Of a stretch of 64,000 nucleotides of DNA, positions 52,501 through 61,307 are shown piece after piece; within the stretch, counting starts at the first letter, position 1, and each line of letters starts with the position of its first letter. This DNA is from Leishmania mexicana MHOM/GT/2001/U1103 (lineage: Eukaryota; Euglenozoa; Kinetoplastea; Trypanosomatida; Trypanosomatidae): the NCBI RefSeq assembly GCF_000234665.1, contig NC_018320.1, forward strand, positions 62,001 through 126,000, written 5' to 3'. Both the position numbers and the translations under genes were made by a program. The notes under the pieces are model-generated. The model did no database searches. It worked only from the letters and a program-made list of their open reading frames with translations, and was not told the origin of the DNA.

Positions 52501-53273
52501 AACGTGCAGTCGCGGAAGATCGTGGCCATCACCGGGCGGCCAATAGACAGGAACTCCGTGACTGAGAAAAAGGTATTGGCGGGGCGGCGGTACTGCACAC
52601 CGCGCAGCGTGCAAGACGCCGGCAGTGGCGAGGACGGCGACGGAAACTCTCCCGGCATCAGCGTGCTCTTCTTCTCGAGGCTGCGAGCCAAATGAGTGAT
52701 GTAGTGTGGCGTCACGAGCGTGTAGCCGTGCCCGAGTGCCGTCATCATCGTCTCCTCCATCGTGAAGCTTTCCTCCGCAACGTACAGAAAGCCGATACAG
52801 TTTATGTGCTGCTCGTAGTAGGACAATGGCGCCGCGATGGAGTCCTCGACGACGAGGGCGCCAATGTGCACGCACGCGTCCAGCACCAAGTCTAAACTCG
52901 CATCTGTTAAGTCTGGCGAGATGGCGAGCACGAGCATCACCGGAATGATTCGCGCCGTGACGCGAAGGCCGAGTCGAATGCGGTCCTCCGGGTACAAGAA
53001 TCGCGAGTTACCCTTGCCAACGCGCTCGCGGTCGACAAAGGTGCCGTGCTTCGATACATCTTCGATGCGGATCTCCAGCTGCGCCGAGGGGTCCAGGACG
53101 CTATAGCGGGGCATCGACGCCACGAAGATGGTGGCGTGGTGGCGCGAGATGGACGGTTCAGCCGCTGGAAGCAAGATGCGGCACATCTTCCTGCCCAGCG
53201 TATATGACTGGTCCGGTAGCAAAAAATGTCGGTGAATCTCGCCATCCCCGTAGTTCAGCTCCAGGATGTACAT
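49527..53273 (-). CDS. FHA plus tandem BRCT protein, NBS1-like
   Basis: A 1248-aa protein. A forkhead-associated domain starts right at the N-terminus (residues 1-112), with GRK at 27-29, SISRHHA at 41-47 and SKHGTF at 74-79, the residues that bind phosphothreonine. It is followed without a linker by two BRCT-like modules at about 112-200 and 245-358. This FHA-BRCT-BRCT order is characteristic of NBS1/Xrs2, the regulatory subunit of the MRE11-RAD50 break-repair complex. Residues 400-1090 are Ser/Thr/Ala/Gly-rich and probably disordered. A conserved-looking helical block lies at about 1105-1215. I could not identify the MRE11- or ATM-binding tail motifs. The start at 53273 places the FHA domain at the N-terminus. 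Confidence 0.85.
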   Translation of the reverse strand: MYILELNYGDGEIHRHFLLPDQSYTLGRKMCRILLPAAEPSISRHHATIFVASMPRYSVLDPSAQLEIRIEDVSKHGTFVDRERVGKGNSRFLYPEDRIRLGLRVTARIIPVMLVLAISPDLTDASLDLVLDACVHIGALVVEDSIAAPLSYYEQHINCIGFLYVAEESFTMEETMMTALGHGYTLVTPHYITHLARSLEKKSTLMPGEFPSPSSPLPASCTLRGVQYRRPANTFFSVTEFLSIGRPVMATIFRDCTFVFLESSLGETYSEVLRLFGGTVEAVALDAVDAWRLRQSSSPPFPLTTVVLVGEADFRSVSDEVIERGGGCGVFSTEHARPVICGYLTMYKYGVCLIPEENVHLTLYRNDLRELNAKPGSRYLQRTADDLLANAAPSSADAAPLLRRSGTFTGSSSARNRGSTTRVSESPANVSPSPAVMIDRAPVLARRSREPSFNIGSSPGRADKDTAPTAAATVNLTGDVQSCNGSRRASPNPASSLHSVHSADSASVARETSSNSVSAGPSRDSAAPATTSASVVPPSAHLSGTSHAEDTATSPTLSLLTSVATTASSSAGCGVGSGGATTALRCEDRSTSATSATAATIAPNAASAPQRLRINTARRNSHPFSLSARQRNGGEESDEEESTNNGTGGVLEAEEAEGPQWHRRGAASFTRRTSGGLRRSSIGNSTTMLPLRGAGVVRSLSRTGSALQPLGTAAAESARGHPASATHDERPQRRPHVSSAERRCNSARGACRHGSNTEDTESSAANGAVPPLTSSSSTPPAAAGSTGNTTGAVMVLHRAGQPKSVPAPAAPAVEAPAGEPAPSKQKHTERMNGNAIGKGPEAAHPPLSIRRGEQRLASAPASAHHCGLVRLNPSLDLVRSGSHHGSERCTTPEHDVVVPTGSKVCVSPPRQRVEAVRIGSASARRMSLTREFERSLSCHVEPAEGRQRSAVRGESRCNDSRELPGAAARPVSARWASSSFQRYDSSQMREMATPRRLMTPRFSSSAPRSRSAQAQDSVPHSWSLLATDDGTAHKASIGDLREGRRGGASARRGSPTQCNGASCAATALSNLSVAAPVPGLRNGSVNSARATTNNVTVESYLKMNKELHSHCQSFMSEFLDSFVSDAERTARCVVRQTYMDSPSRQTLEDGVERVLQFLYYVNGTYPDIPAMYSTASTRAACHQVWQKSQYALSKVKSCYKAVNCKVPSVLTRACSALGTRTVLHPQQRRLTSATARAQAGPSQRMNAF

Positions 53274-54600
53274 GGCTGAGTGTGTGCGCCGTCTTCGATG
53301 GGCAGACCCGGTCCGCAGCGAGCGCCCACAAGGAGGACAGGAGGACGAGAAAGACGGCAGCAAGGCGTGATGCAGTTGTGCAGTGCCCCTCACACCCCTG
53401 TCGTATCTACGTTATGGCGGCGGTACCTTCGTACGAAGGCGACGGTACGCACTGCAGCAAGGAAAAGCCAAAGCAAGAGAATAGGGCAGCCCTCAAGAGC
53501 GCACCGAAGCACGCCACGGGCTGTACAACAACCAAGTCTAGAAGAGAGAGCACGCACACGCACGTCAACCAGTGATGACGATAACGAAGAGGGGCAAGGA
53601 GATCCCGCTTGCGTGTGAGCAAAGGAGGGTGGGACACACGTGCGCCGCGCACGCCCTGTGTACTGCGTGCACAGTGGATGTGCATGCATGCATAGGTATG
53701 CGTGCGTAAGGGCGTAGAGCGATGAGTCGGAGGGGGGAAGTCCGGTGCGGTGCGGGAACCATGAAGGGGACGAGATGGGTCGGCGGATGTGGAAGAGGGA
53801 GGAGGGAAAGGGGAGAAGACATGTTTCGCACACCTTTGCAGTGCGCGTCTGTCGGTGCCAGGCAGGTGAACTGCATCCTCGATTTGCGTCACCTGCGCGT
53901 TGATGAGAGTGCATCAGAGAGCGGCAAGACGACAGCTGCGTGAAGCAGAGGAAGCGAACGACGAAAGACGCGGATGTGTGGGCGCTTCTCGTGCACCACC
54001 ACAGAGAAAAGTGTCACCAACTCCCCCGGCGCAACACCATGACCATCGCGATCTTTCGCCCCTTCGTTCTCTCTTGCTCTGGGGCAAGTCGGCGGCTTGG
54101 TGCCACACGGCGCTCACACCCTCGCCAGCGGCCACCACCACCACCACCATAGGCGCGATCGAGTTCCCTCTTCGTTTCAACGATACGCTTCGCATCGCAG
54201 AACGGCGCAGTGCACATCCGCATCGCAGGAGGGGGAGGAGGAGGAGCGGCGTAAGTCTTGAAGTGCGCACAGAGCGATAACGGTGCACCAAGCCCGAGTG
54301 ACGACGCGGTAACAACGTACAAATGGCGGCAAGCGGAAGAGGGAGGGAGAGAGAGGGAGGGGGGCCACAGGGATGGTGCGGGGAAGGAGTTGCGGGCGGG
54401 GCTGTGTCTATACACTCGCGGCAGGGTGCGAAACAGCCATACGCCGACCTCATCTGCGCCGGTGTCGCTCGCTCGCTCGCCCTCTCATCCCTCCTCCCGC
54501 GCCACGACCAAGACTACGACAGAGCCATGTGCAGCATTCCCCCACAACAAGGAAACCCGTGGCTTTCCGGTGACGGGTGTGTGCATGCGGGATGTGTCCG
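53274..54600. other. 1.3-kb spacer, no gene seen
   Basis: Between the C2H2-like protein gene and the FHA/BRCT gene. It holds a (CCA)n block at about 54130-54150 and purine-rich runs near 54226-54245 and 54337-54365. No supported gene. Confidence 0.6.
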
Positions 54601-55764
54601 TCAGAGCACGTTAAGGTTTTTGAGCTCCTCCAGTGAGGGGCTGCCCAGCAGCTCGTGCACACGCTGCACTCGATCCATGTAGTCCATCGACTGCAGGAAC
54701 ACCATCTCGAACGCAAGCCGCCGAAGAGCCAGCGATGTCAACAGTTTCGCCTCCTCCGAGACCTCGTCGCGGACCTCGACACAGAGCAGCTCCCAGATTA
54801 GATGCCTTAGAAAGAAGGCCTTGCGCTCCTTGCTCTCGAAGGGACCCCAGCCGTGGTAGGCCTTGATGCGGTGCAGGCAGAGTGCGTCATACAGCCGCTC
54901 CCCGTTACTGCGGCCCCAGCACTTCTGGGTGAAGTTAGTCATCATGCCAGCCGACATGGGTGGGTACAGTTGGGCGACAATGCGGCTGATGTGCGCCTTC
55001 CACATGCGCTCCCCGTTGTACCAGAAGCCATTCGGGCTTTGACCTTGCAGAACGTGCGACAGCGCCTGGTGTGGTGGGTGCGCCAGGTACAGCAAGAGTG
55101 CCTCGAGTTCGGCACGGCGCACAGCATCGTCGACGACGTGTAGGCGGTCCGTGGTGCGACAGTCCGTGACGTAGCGGAAGAGAGATGGAAAGTGCCGTTT
55201 CGCCCCGCTGAGGACATGCTGAGGGGTGAACAGCGGGCTGACCTTGTTTCTCGAGACAGATTTCGGCTGAGGCACACCCGCGGCTCTGCTGTGTTCGGCT
55301 GGCGGAGACGATTGCGAGGCGCAGCTCCCATCTGCCACGACGACGGCCGCCCTCTCTCCTGCAGTCGGGGCTTGCGCCGCCTCCGTCAACAAGTCGTGTC
55401 TCGGGTATGCCGTGTAGAGCAGCAGGAAAAAGAGCATGCTGGTGTGATCGCGGTCGCTGCTGTGGAATGCGGCGTTACCCACCGTCTCCTGGCAGAGGTG
55501 GCAGAAGCTGCGCTTACTGTCTACCCAGACATGTCGGTTCAGGCCTTCAAACACGCCCACAGGCAGCGATGAGAGCAAGGTGTGGCCCTCCGTCGAGGAC
55601 CCTTTTGGCAGCAAGCTGGGCAGTGGCTCACTCGCCATCTTCGCAGCGTCGTCTGCATCTAGTACGCCCTGCGCCGCACCTTCGCGAAGAAACCGGTACA
55701 GCGACGAGACCTTTGGAGGCGGCACCACCGTGGATATCGCAGTGCGCAGAAGCGTGGCGTGCAT
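54601..55764 (-). CDS. Conserved-looking protein with C2H2-type zinc-finger motif, possibly mitochondrial
   Basis: A 387-aa protein I cannot name. The N-terminus from the ATG at 55764 contains Arg and Lys but no acidic residue for about 25 residues, consistent with a mitochondrial presequence. A single zinc-finger-like motif is at residues 87-107: Cys88, Cys91, His101, His107 (C-x2-C-x9-H-x5-H), embedded in FCHLCQETVGN and resembling U1/matrin-type fingers of RNA-binding proteins. Residues 120-185 are variable. The C-terminal half (about 190-387) is helical and richer in aromatics, with KAYHGWGPF and a long LIWELLCVEVRDEV helix. A role in mitochondrial RNA or ribosome biology would fit both features but is inference. 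The upstream in-frame extension looks non-coding. Confidence 0.65.
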   Translation of the reverse strand: MHATLLRTAISTVVPPPKVSSLYRFLREGAAQGVLDADDAAKMASEPLPSLLPKGSSTEGHTLLSSLPVGVFEGLNRHVWVDSKRSFCHLCQETVGNAAFHSSDRDHTSMLFFLLLYTAYPRHDLLTEAAQAPTAGERAAVVVADGSCASQSSPPAEHSRAAGVPQPKSVSRNKVSPLFTPQHVLSGAKRHFPSLFRYVTDCRTTDRLHVVDDAVRRAELEALLLYLAHPPHQALSHVLQGQSPNGFWYNGERMWKAHISRIVAQLYPPMSAGMMTNFTQKCWGRSNGERLYDALCLHRIKAYHGWGPFESKERKAFFLRHLIWELLCVEVRDEVSEEAKLLTSLALRRLAFEMVFLQSMDYMDRVQRVHELLGSPSLEELKNLNVL

Positions 55765-56504
55765 TGCGTGCGTCACGCCTGCCTGTGCTAGGACGTGTAT
55801 GCGAAAGGAAAGTGTCGGAGTGGGGGAGGGGAGGGGGGGCAGTGGCCTTGAGAGATGCCGCGAGTACGCGAGCCTGCTCACGTCCCGCGCGATGCGAAGG
55901 GCGCACGAATACGCCCACGAGCAATACACACGTCAGCACGCGTGGCCCAAATCACGGAGCGACGCTCCGCGAGGCTGATAGCGAAGGAAGAGCGGATGTG
56001 AAGACCGGTGCGCAGTACAAGAGGGTTAGACGGACGAAAAACGAAGGACAGACAGGGAGCAGAGAGACGGTGAGCGTGCAGCTCGTAGAGCATTGCCCCC
56101 GTCACCTCGTCAGGCCGGACGCGCAGCGGCGGTGGCGGTGGCGGCAATGGATGGTGCCGTTTGCTGTGCGCGGGACACTTCTGTGGTGGTCACAGCCGTA
56201 GCAGGCGGCGTTGGGGGGAGGGGTTAGACCTGCACAGGCACAGGCGCACAAGAAACACAAGAGAATACAGTGCATGAGATGGCTCTACCATGTCCCCGCG
56301 TGCGCACCCGACGGTGGGGAGGAACACGAACAGGGGCGCGTGTGTGCTGGACCCCGAAAATGGGATCGTCACGATCTGGTGGTCGACTCGCCGACGGACA
56401 AAGGCAAGCTAGTCCTCCGACACGGTACTGCTGCTCTCTGGAGACACTTCTGTGCATCGCCTTCCATCAACTCCGCCCTCGTCCACCTCACATCCACACC
56501 GCAC
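55765..56504. other. 0.7-kb spacer, no gene seen
   Basis: Between the EBP-like gene and the C2H2-like gene. A coding-strand pyrimidine run at about 55820-55838 lies 55-75 nt upstream of the ATG at 55764 and may serve trans-splicing. No gene seen. Confidence 0.6.
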
Positions 56505-57362
56505 TCACGTGTGAGAAGCCAGGTGGCTGCCACTGCGACGCACATCGCTGCGGCGGCTGTAGTGGTGCTGCATGTAGAAGGTGCAGTGGTTGCGCAGGCG
56601 CACGTAGCTGCGCCAGCCCAGCACGACGGGCACCAACAGGTACAGCGCACAGCCGAAGGCGACTGCGAACCAGAAGTAGAAGAAGTAGTGGGGGCTGAAG
56701 GTAAGGTCGTAGTCGACGTCGAGGTGCGGTGCTCCGCTGATAGCCTCTTGGCCAAGGTACACGATTGTGCCGTACGCCTGCGTGACGCACGCGAAAAACT
56801 CGAGGGCGTCGCGCATGGGGTGGCGCACCTGGAAAGCCCAGTACAAGAGCACGCACAGAGGGCCCTTGACAAATAATTCTATGAGCGACACCACGTGCAG
56901 GGCCGAGCCGTTGAAGCTGCCAAGCTCGCTCGCGTAGCGCGCGTCGACCTTTGCGTAGTTCTCCGCCAGCAGCGAGTTCGTCTTGAAGACGCCGACGCAG
57001 CCGTCCATGAGCATGTGTATGACGATGCCGTTCAATAGGTACCACCGTGCGCGGGTGCGCTCCCCGTACGTGAGGGGAGCCATCATGTTGTCGTAGTTGA
57101 TCAGCTCATGAGGATCCATCTCGGACCTGTGCGCCTCCTGATGTGCTTTCCCCTGGCGGAGGGAGCGATGAACACGCCAGCGCCACACAACGCCGATCAG
57201 CCACGCAGCCGGGATGGCGGCCAGGGCGCAGGCCGTGCTTGGCTCCGTGAAATACGCCTGCACCATCTCGGTAGTCAGCGCGTCACGGGCGACAAACAGC
57301 GGCGCGAGGATGCACAACGTGCAGAACAGCACGAACGGGTCAGCGAACACCTCCAGGAACAT
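56505..57362 (-). CDS. EBP: EBP-type 3-beta-hydroxysteroid delta8-delta7 isomerase-like membrane protein
   Basis: A 285-aa polytopic protein of the emopamil-binding/EXPERA family, which shifts the sterol B-ring double bond from C8 to C7 in the ER. Hydrophobic segments lie at about 10-25, 46-60, 108-125, 155-176 and 226-250. Family landmarks are a His in the second helix (His116), the SLLAENYAKVDARY stretch (130-143) that matches the WKEY-K-DSRY segment of EBP, Glu162 in LIELFVKGPL, and an aromatic FYFWFAVAF helix. Human EBP has HLVIEG where this protein has HMLMDG, so the catalytic Glu80 position is Asp120. A hydrophilic insert at 60-105 is longer than in animals. The start at 57362 follows the first plausible ATG. 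Leishmania makes ergosterol, so a sterol role is credible. Confidence 0.78.
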   Translation of the reverse strand: MFLEVFADPFVLFCTLCILAPLFVARDALTTEMVQAYFTEPSTACALAAIPAAWLIGVVWRWRVHRSLRQGKAHQEAHRSEMDPHELINYDNMMAPLTYGERTRARWYLLNGIVIHMLMDGCVGVFKTNSLLAENYAKVDARYASELGSFNGSALHVVSLIELFVKGPLCVLLYWAFQVRHPMRDALEFFACVTQAYGTIVYLGQEAISGAPHLDVDYDLTFSPHYFFYFWFAVAFGCALYLLVPVVLGWRSYVRLRNHCTFYMQHHYSRRSDVRRSGSHLASHT

Positions 57363-57941
57363 CCTTGAGACCTGTGCCCCGACCCTGTACGTGTCGCCGT
57401 GCGTGCCGGTGGGTGGTGGGCGGGGAGGGCGGAGAGGCGAGCAAGAAGCGATGGTCGGCGTGCACGCACACACAGACAGAGACAGAGAGAGACGACGACG
57501 ACGACGACGACGAGGATGTCTGGTGCCGGCGGGTGCCTTCAAGGGGGGGTGAGGAAGAGGTGAGGTGGGGGGGGGGGGGGCATCTCTCCTCTGGCCTTTT
57601 CCGTCTTTACAGACGGACGAGAGCCGCAAGCGACGTTGGCGCGGCACACGCAAACCCCCGCGCTTGTGCGTGAGCTCTGGCGTATGCATGCTTGGCACCA
57701 CTGCGTTGCGCTTTTCTGTCGTCCTTGCGTGTGGGTGGGTGGGTGGGTAAAGAGGAGCAGTCTGTGCTGCGAACACACATGACAGCAGTGACAGCGACGC
57801 CGTCGATGAGGCCCTCCTCAGGAGGGAGGAGGAGAAGAGGGCAAAGACAAAGTCGCATCAAGATGAGCCCACGCCGCCCCGCGAAACACCGAGCTCAGCT
57901 GCGTTCTCACTCAACGTATGCGCCTCCCCCTCCCTCCCCCC
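57363..57941. other. 0.6-kb spacer, no gene seen
   Basis: Between the AlkB-like gene and the EBP-like gene. It has CA/GA-rich microsatellite sequence at 57460-57512 including (CGA)n, and a 14-G run at 57567-57580. No gene seen. Confidence 0.6.
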
Positions 57942-59264
57942 TCAGCCGGCGCTTGCACCGCCCCTCCCCTGCGCAAGGTCGCGTGGCGCATCGAAGAGAG
58001 CGGGGCACCGTTCATTGTACACCTGCCGTGCATTGATGTTGACACGCATGTGCCGCATGCAAAGGCGCCAGTACCGCTCCTGCTCCTCCGCCGTCATCAG
58101 CGCCTTTTCCACTCGCGAGAAGCTTCCATCGGGGGTGGGGTGCGCACAGTAGGCGTGCTGCTGATACCGATGCCGCTCTGCCTCCGTCAGCTCATCTTCC
58201 GGCAACGTGAGGTACGCAGGGCAGTCATCGAGGATGCGTGGTGTCGAGTGGAACGCCGACCGCGAGGGTCCAGTGAAGGCTGCCACATCGCCACTCCTCA
58301 GAAGAAACGCGTACGGGGCATCCTCGCGAGACTGCGTGCCCATCAAGAAAATGGCGGAGCAGCCCAGCGACAAGCTCATCAGCGGCTGCTCCAGCGTTTC
58401 CTCGCTAACGTCCTGGTGGCACATCATCATCGACCCAACAGGGTAGTAGTTCACGATCGCCGTCTGGGGCTCGTAGACGTCAGGGTAAGCGCAGCAGAAC
58501 CCATCCTGTCGCACCTCTGCCACGAGCGAGACGAGGTCGCACATGCGCTTACGCAGTGCAGACGGAAACGCCGAGTAGCGGTCGCGGTGGTACACCTTCT
58601 GCGTCCATTCGTAGCTGTACCCGAGCGTGGCCCACCGCATGGGGGGCTGATAGCAGGGCGTGCTGTGCGGCGCCTTGGCGTGGGTGCTGAGGATGTTGGG
58701 GTGCTGCGCCGAGTCGCCGTAGTCGAGCACCGCCTCCCTGCACCAGCGCTGCTGCTCCACCTCGCTCAGCACGCCAGGGAACAGCAGCAGGCCAGGGACA
58801 CCAGCAAACGTGTAGCACAACACCCCTTTCCCTGGCTGAGCTTCGAACGCTGCCGAGAGCGATGTGCCCTCGTTGTGCTGCGGACGTGGTGGCAGAACGA
58901 CCCGATGGATGAGTCGCTTGTTCTCGTCCGTGTTGCGGTCGAGGTCGTGAAGCTGCACCACATCCGTCAGGTCCGTCTCCGGAGGCGGCGGTCGACGACG
59001 CGCCTCACGCCGCGAGAATTCGTACAGCTTGTACCGCTTCTCCGCCATGCGGAACGGTGTGAAGGACAGGACACTCTTGACACCGTCGCGACAACGCTTC
59101 GCACAGACCGCCGCAGTCGTGGTGGCCAGTGCTGGACTCGCACAACCTGAGAGGTCAGAAGGCGAAGCGGCAGCCGTAGGATCCGTGGTCGTCCTCGACA
59201 GTAAACCAGGCGGGCTCTTGGGCGGTGACGGCAGCGCTCCCTCGCGCGCAGCCGGGTCCGACAT
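57942..59264 (-). CDS. ALKBH1: AlkB-family 2-oxoglutarate/Fe(II) dioxygenase, ALKBH1-like
   Basis: A 440-aa dioxygenase. The catalytic region spans about residues 155-415. Iron ligands are His283 and Asp285 in CHQDVS and His339 in SAFHST. The 2-oxoglutarate arginine motif R-x5-R is at 407-413 (RVNINAR). The substrate loop NYYPVGSMM (272-280) is typical of AlkB proteins, and GLLLFPGVLS (158-167) is the family's entry strand. ALKBH1 enzymes demethylate tRNA (m1A) or m5C in mitochondrial tRNA, and bacterial AlkB repairs alkylated DNA. Which one applies here is open, although the FPGVLS and NYYPVGSMM pattern favours ALKBH1. The N-terminal 70 residues are low-complexity. A small insert (about 353-395) lies between the third ligand and the arginine motif. 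Start at the first ATG, 59264. Confidence 0.9.
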   Translation of the reverse strand: MSDPAAREGALPSPPKSPPGLLSRTTTDPTAAASPSDLSGCASPALATTTAAVCAKRCRDGVKSVLSFTPFRMAEKRYKLYEFSRREARRRPPPPETDLTDVVQLHDLDRNTDENKRLIHRVVLPPRPQHNEGTSLSAAFEAQPGKGVLCYTFAGVPGLLLFPGVLSEVEQQRWCREAVLDYGDSAQHPNILSTHAKAPHSTPCYQPPMRWATLGYSYEWTQKVYHRDRYSAFPSALRKRMCDLVSLVAEVRQDGFCCAYPDVYEPQTAIVNYYPVGSMMMCHQDVSEETLEQPLMSLSLGCSAIFLMGTQSREDAPYAFLLRSGDVAAFTGPSRSAFHSTPRILDDCPAYLTLPEDELTEAERHRYQQHAYCAHPTPDGSFSRVEKALMTAEEQERYWRLCMRHMRVNINARQVYNERCPALFDAPRDLAQGRGGASAG

Positions 59265-61307
59265 GATGCCTGAAAGCGTCGGTGTGTAAGGCGAAGGGGT
59301 AGGTTACGCCAACGTGTAGCACGAAGGTGTCCACGAGCTTCTGGTTGGGAGAGAGGGTCGAGAGAGGCGTGGACGAGAAGAGAGTGGTGGTAGTGGTGGA
59401 GGAGCGCGCGACTCTGTTCGGTTGTGCTTGCGTGTGCGCCCGCACGTGGCGGTGCACTAAGTGAGTGAGTGAGTGAGGGAGGGAGGGAGGCACGGGCACA
59501 AATCAAAGGTGCGCCTTCATCCTGCCACCAGAGCCGAGATCGAAATTCTCGTGCCGCTACCTTGAGTTCAGGCGCACGGGAGCGCCATCCACACGAGGAG
59601 GAGAAGCGCGTGAGGCTGCGGCGTTCGCTGTCTTCCCGCTCCGCCGACACGGCGCGAAACATTTCTCCCTCGGCGTGCCCCTTCACCGCGAACAAGCTAG
59701 CATACGCATACACATATTGCCACAGCCCATTTACCGCTGTGGCACCCCGGCTACATCCTGCGTCATCGATGAGCCGCCCTGCCGCCGAATCGGGTCACGC
59801 GCCTTGCAGGCTCTCCCTGTCCCTTCGCATCCCTCTCTCGCATGCGTGCTGCCCGACTGGCGCCAGGCGGAGACTCGCGTGGACTGCATGCCTTGACCCA
59901 AGCGGGAAGCGTCCAGGGCTCTGCTCGAGGGGCGGAGACAGTGGGCGTCCGTGGTACGGAGTATCAAGAGGTGGTCCAGGCGCATGCCGCACGGGCTCGA
60001 GGAGTACGTTGGTCAGCCTCCGGTCAGGGTCCTCTGAGACACCTTACATGCTGCCTGTATGTCGTGCTTCTGCCCTCAGCCGCCTCAAGCCACGGCATTC
60101 CAGAATGGTGTGTGGAGGCTCTCCACACGGGGGTCTGGAGGACTCCATGGTGCAGCCTGTGGTGGTGGAGGGGGGGATGTTTTCGACATGCCTCCGGCAA
60201 CTGCGCTTCATATCCCTGCAGACCCGGTCGGACGTAGCAGACCCCGCCTGCTCTTCGCACACAGGGATGGTGTGGCGTTCATCGGCATGGACCTCCTCGC
60301 ACCTCTTGCGTCCATCGCCCGTGCTCTGCTGACCTCTGCGTGCCTTGCCTGGACTGCAACACACCATGCCGTCTGTACTTAAAAGCGCGTGCGCAGCTGG
60401 GCGAGGATGGCATCCCGTCATCCTCGTCAGCGCCGCATCGGAATGTCTTTTGGTTTTAGACGGCCGCCGCGGAGGAGCTCCTGTCGTTGCGTGCCCTATC
60501 GCGTAGCGCAGTTGGCAGGGGATGTCATCCTGGAGCCCGAGAGCGGTGGCCAAGTCGGTGAGCCATGCAAGGCGAAACAATACTGGAAAAGGAACGAGAA
60601 GCGAAACGCCGTCTCAGTCCCCTCCCTCCCTCCCCCATCACCTCACTTGCGGAGGCTCGCCACCGTAGGCGGTGCGACGCAGACACGCAGACGGGCAGAC
60701 CGAAGCGCGTAACTGCGGCACCGCGCGCCCACGAAGAAAAAGGACGTTGGGGAAAAAATGGATGAAGAGAGACGCGTGTGCATGCTCGTGTGCTGCTCCC
60801 ATCATCCAAAGCGGATGCTGCCGTGACAACACCGAGAGATCTGGTAGAGGTGCACCGGAAAGTCACAAGAGGCCCCCCCCCGCCTTGTCAGTGTGCACCT
60901 CGGTACTGTCCGCTGGCGCATGCGCATGCGCGAGGGAGCCCCGTGACGTCCACGCAACACGCGACACACTCGAAGCGAGGAAGGGGAAAGCGCAAGAACA
61001 AAAGAAAACATCGAGAAGCCCACGTACGGTCAACAAGCGAATGGACGCGTGTGCGGGGGAGGGGGAGGGGGGTGGACTTCGGTGCCTGCCCGTCTGTATG
61101 CCGCAATGATGGGGTCCAGTTGGGGACGGCGAGGACAAGGAGAGGGCAAGGAAGGGTGATGATGTACTGTACATGGGAAGGAAACGGGGCACAATCCGCG
61201 CTGCGGTCGCTTCCGAAAAGAAATACTTTAAAAACTTTGGATCAAGAGAGAGGGGGATAGAGAGAGCGACCACCTCAGCGGCAGAGAAGGCAGCGGATAC
61301 CTGTCTG
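59265..61307. other. 2-kb spacer with retroposon-like relic
   Basis: Between the 682-aa protein gene and the AlkB-like gene. Its middle (about 59740-60570) is compositionally unlike spacer and may derive from a retroposon; see that entry. The flanks contain purine-rich runs near 59476-59490 and 61055-61074. No supported gene. Confidence 0.55.
59740..60570. repeat. Candidate retroposon-derived relic (SIDER/DIRE-like)
   Basis: About 0.8 kb almost free of microsatellites, with balanced base use inside a simple-sequence-rich spacer. It carries an open frame of 178 codons on the minus strand (60044-60580) without recognisable protein features. The minus-strand segment near 60,510-60,545 (CAGGATGACATCCCCTGCC) resembles, from memory, conserved 5' sequence of Leishmania short retroposons. 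The borders and orientation are approximate. It is not similar to repeat copies A-C. Confidence 0.4.

Noticed and set aside
49527..53273. CHK2/RAD53-type or MDC1-type identity for the FHA protein
   Set aside because: There is no kinase domain, and the BRCT-like modules follow the FHA domain directly instead of lying at the C-terminus as in MDC1.
57918..59150. 410-codon plus-strand frame
   Set aside because: It is antisense to the AlkB-like gene, with Arg/His/Val-rich composition typical of a reverse frame.
60044..60580. 178-codon minus-strand frame as a gene
   Set aside because: It has no protein-like motif. The surrounding sequence reads better as a retroposon relic.
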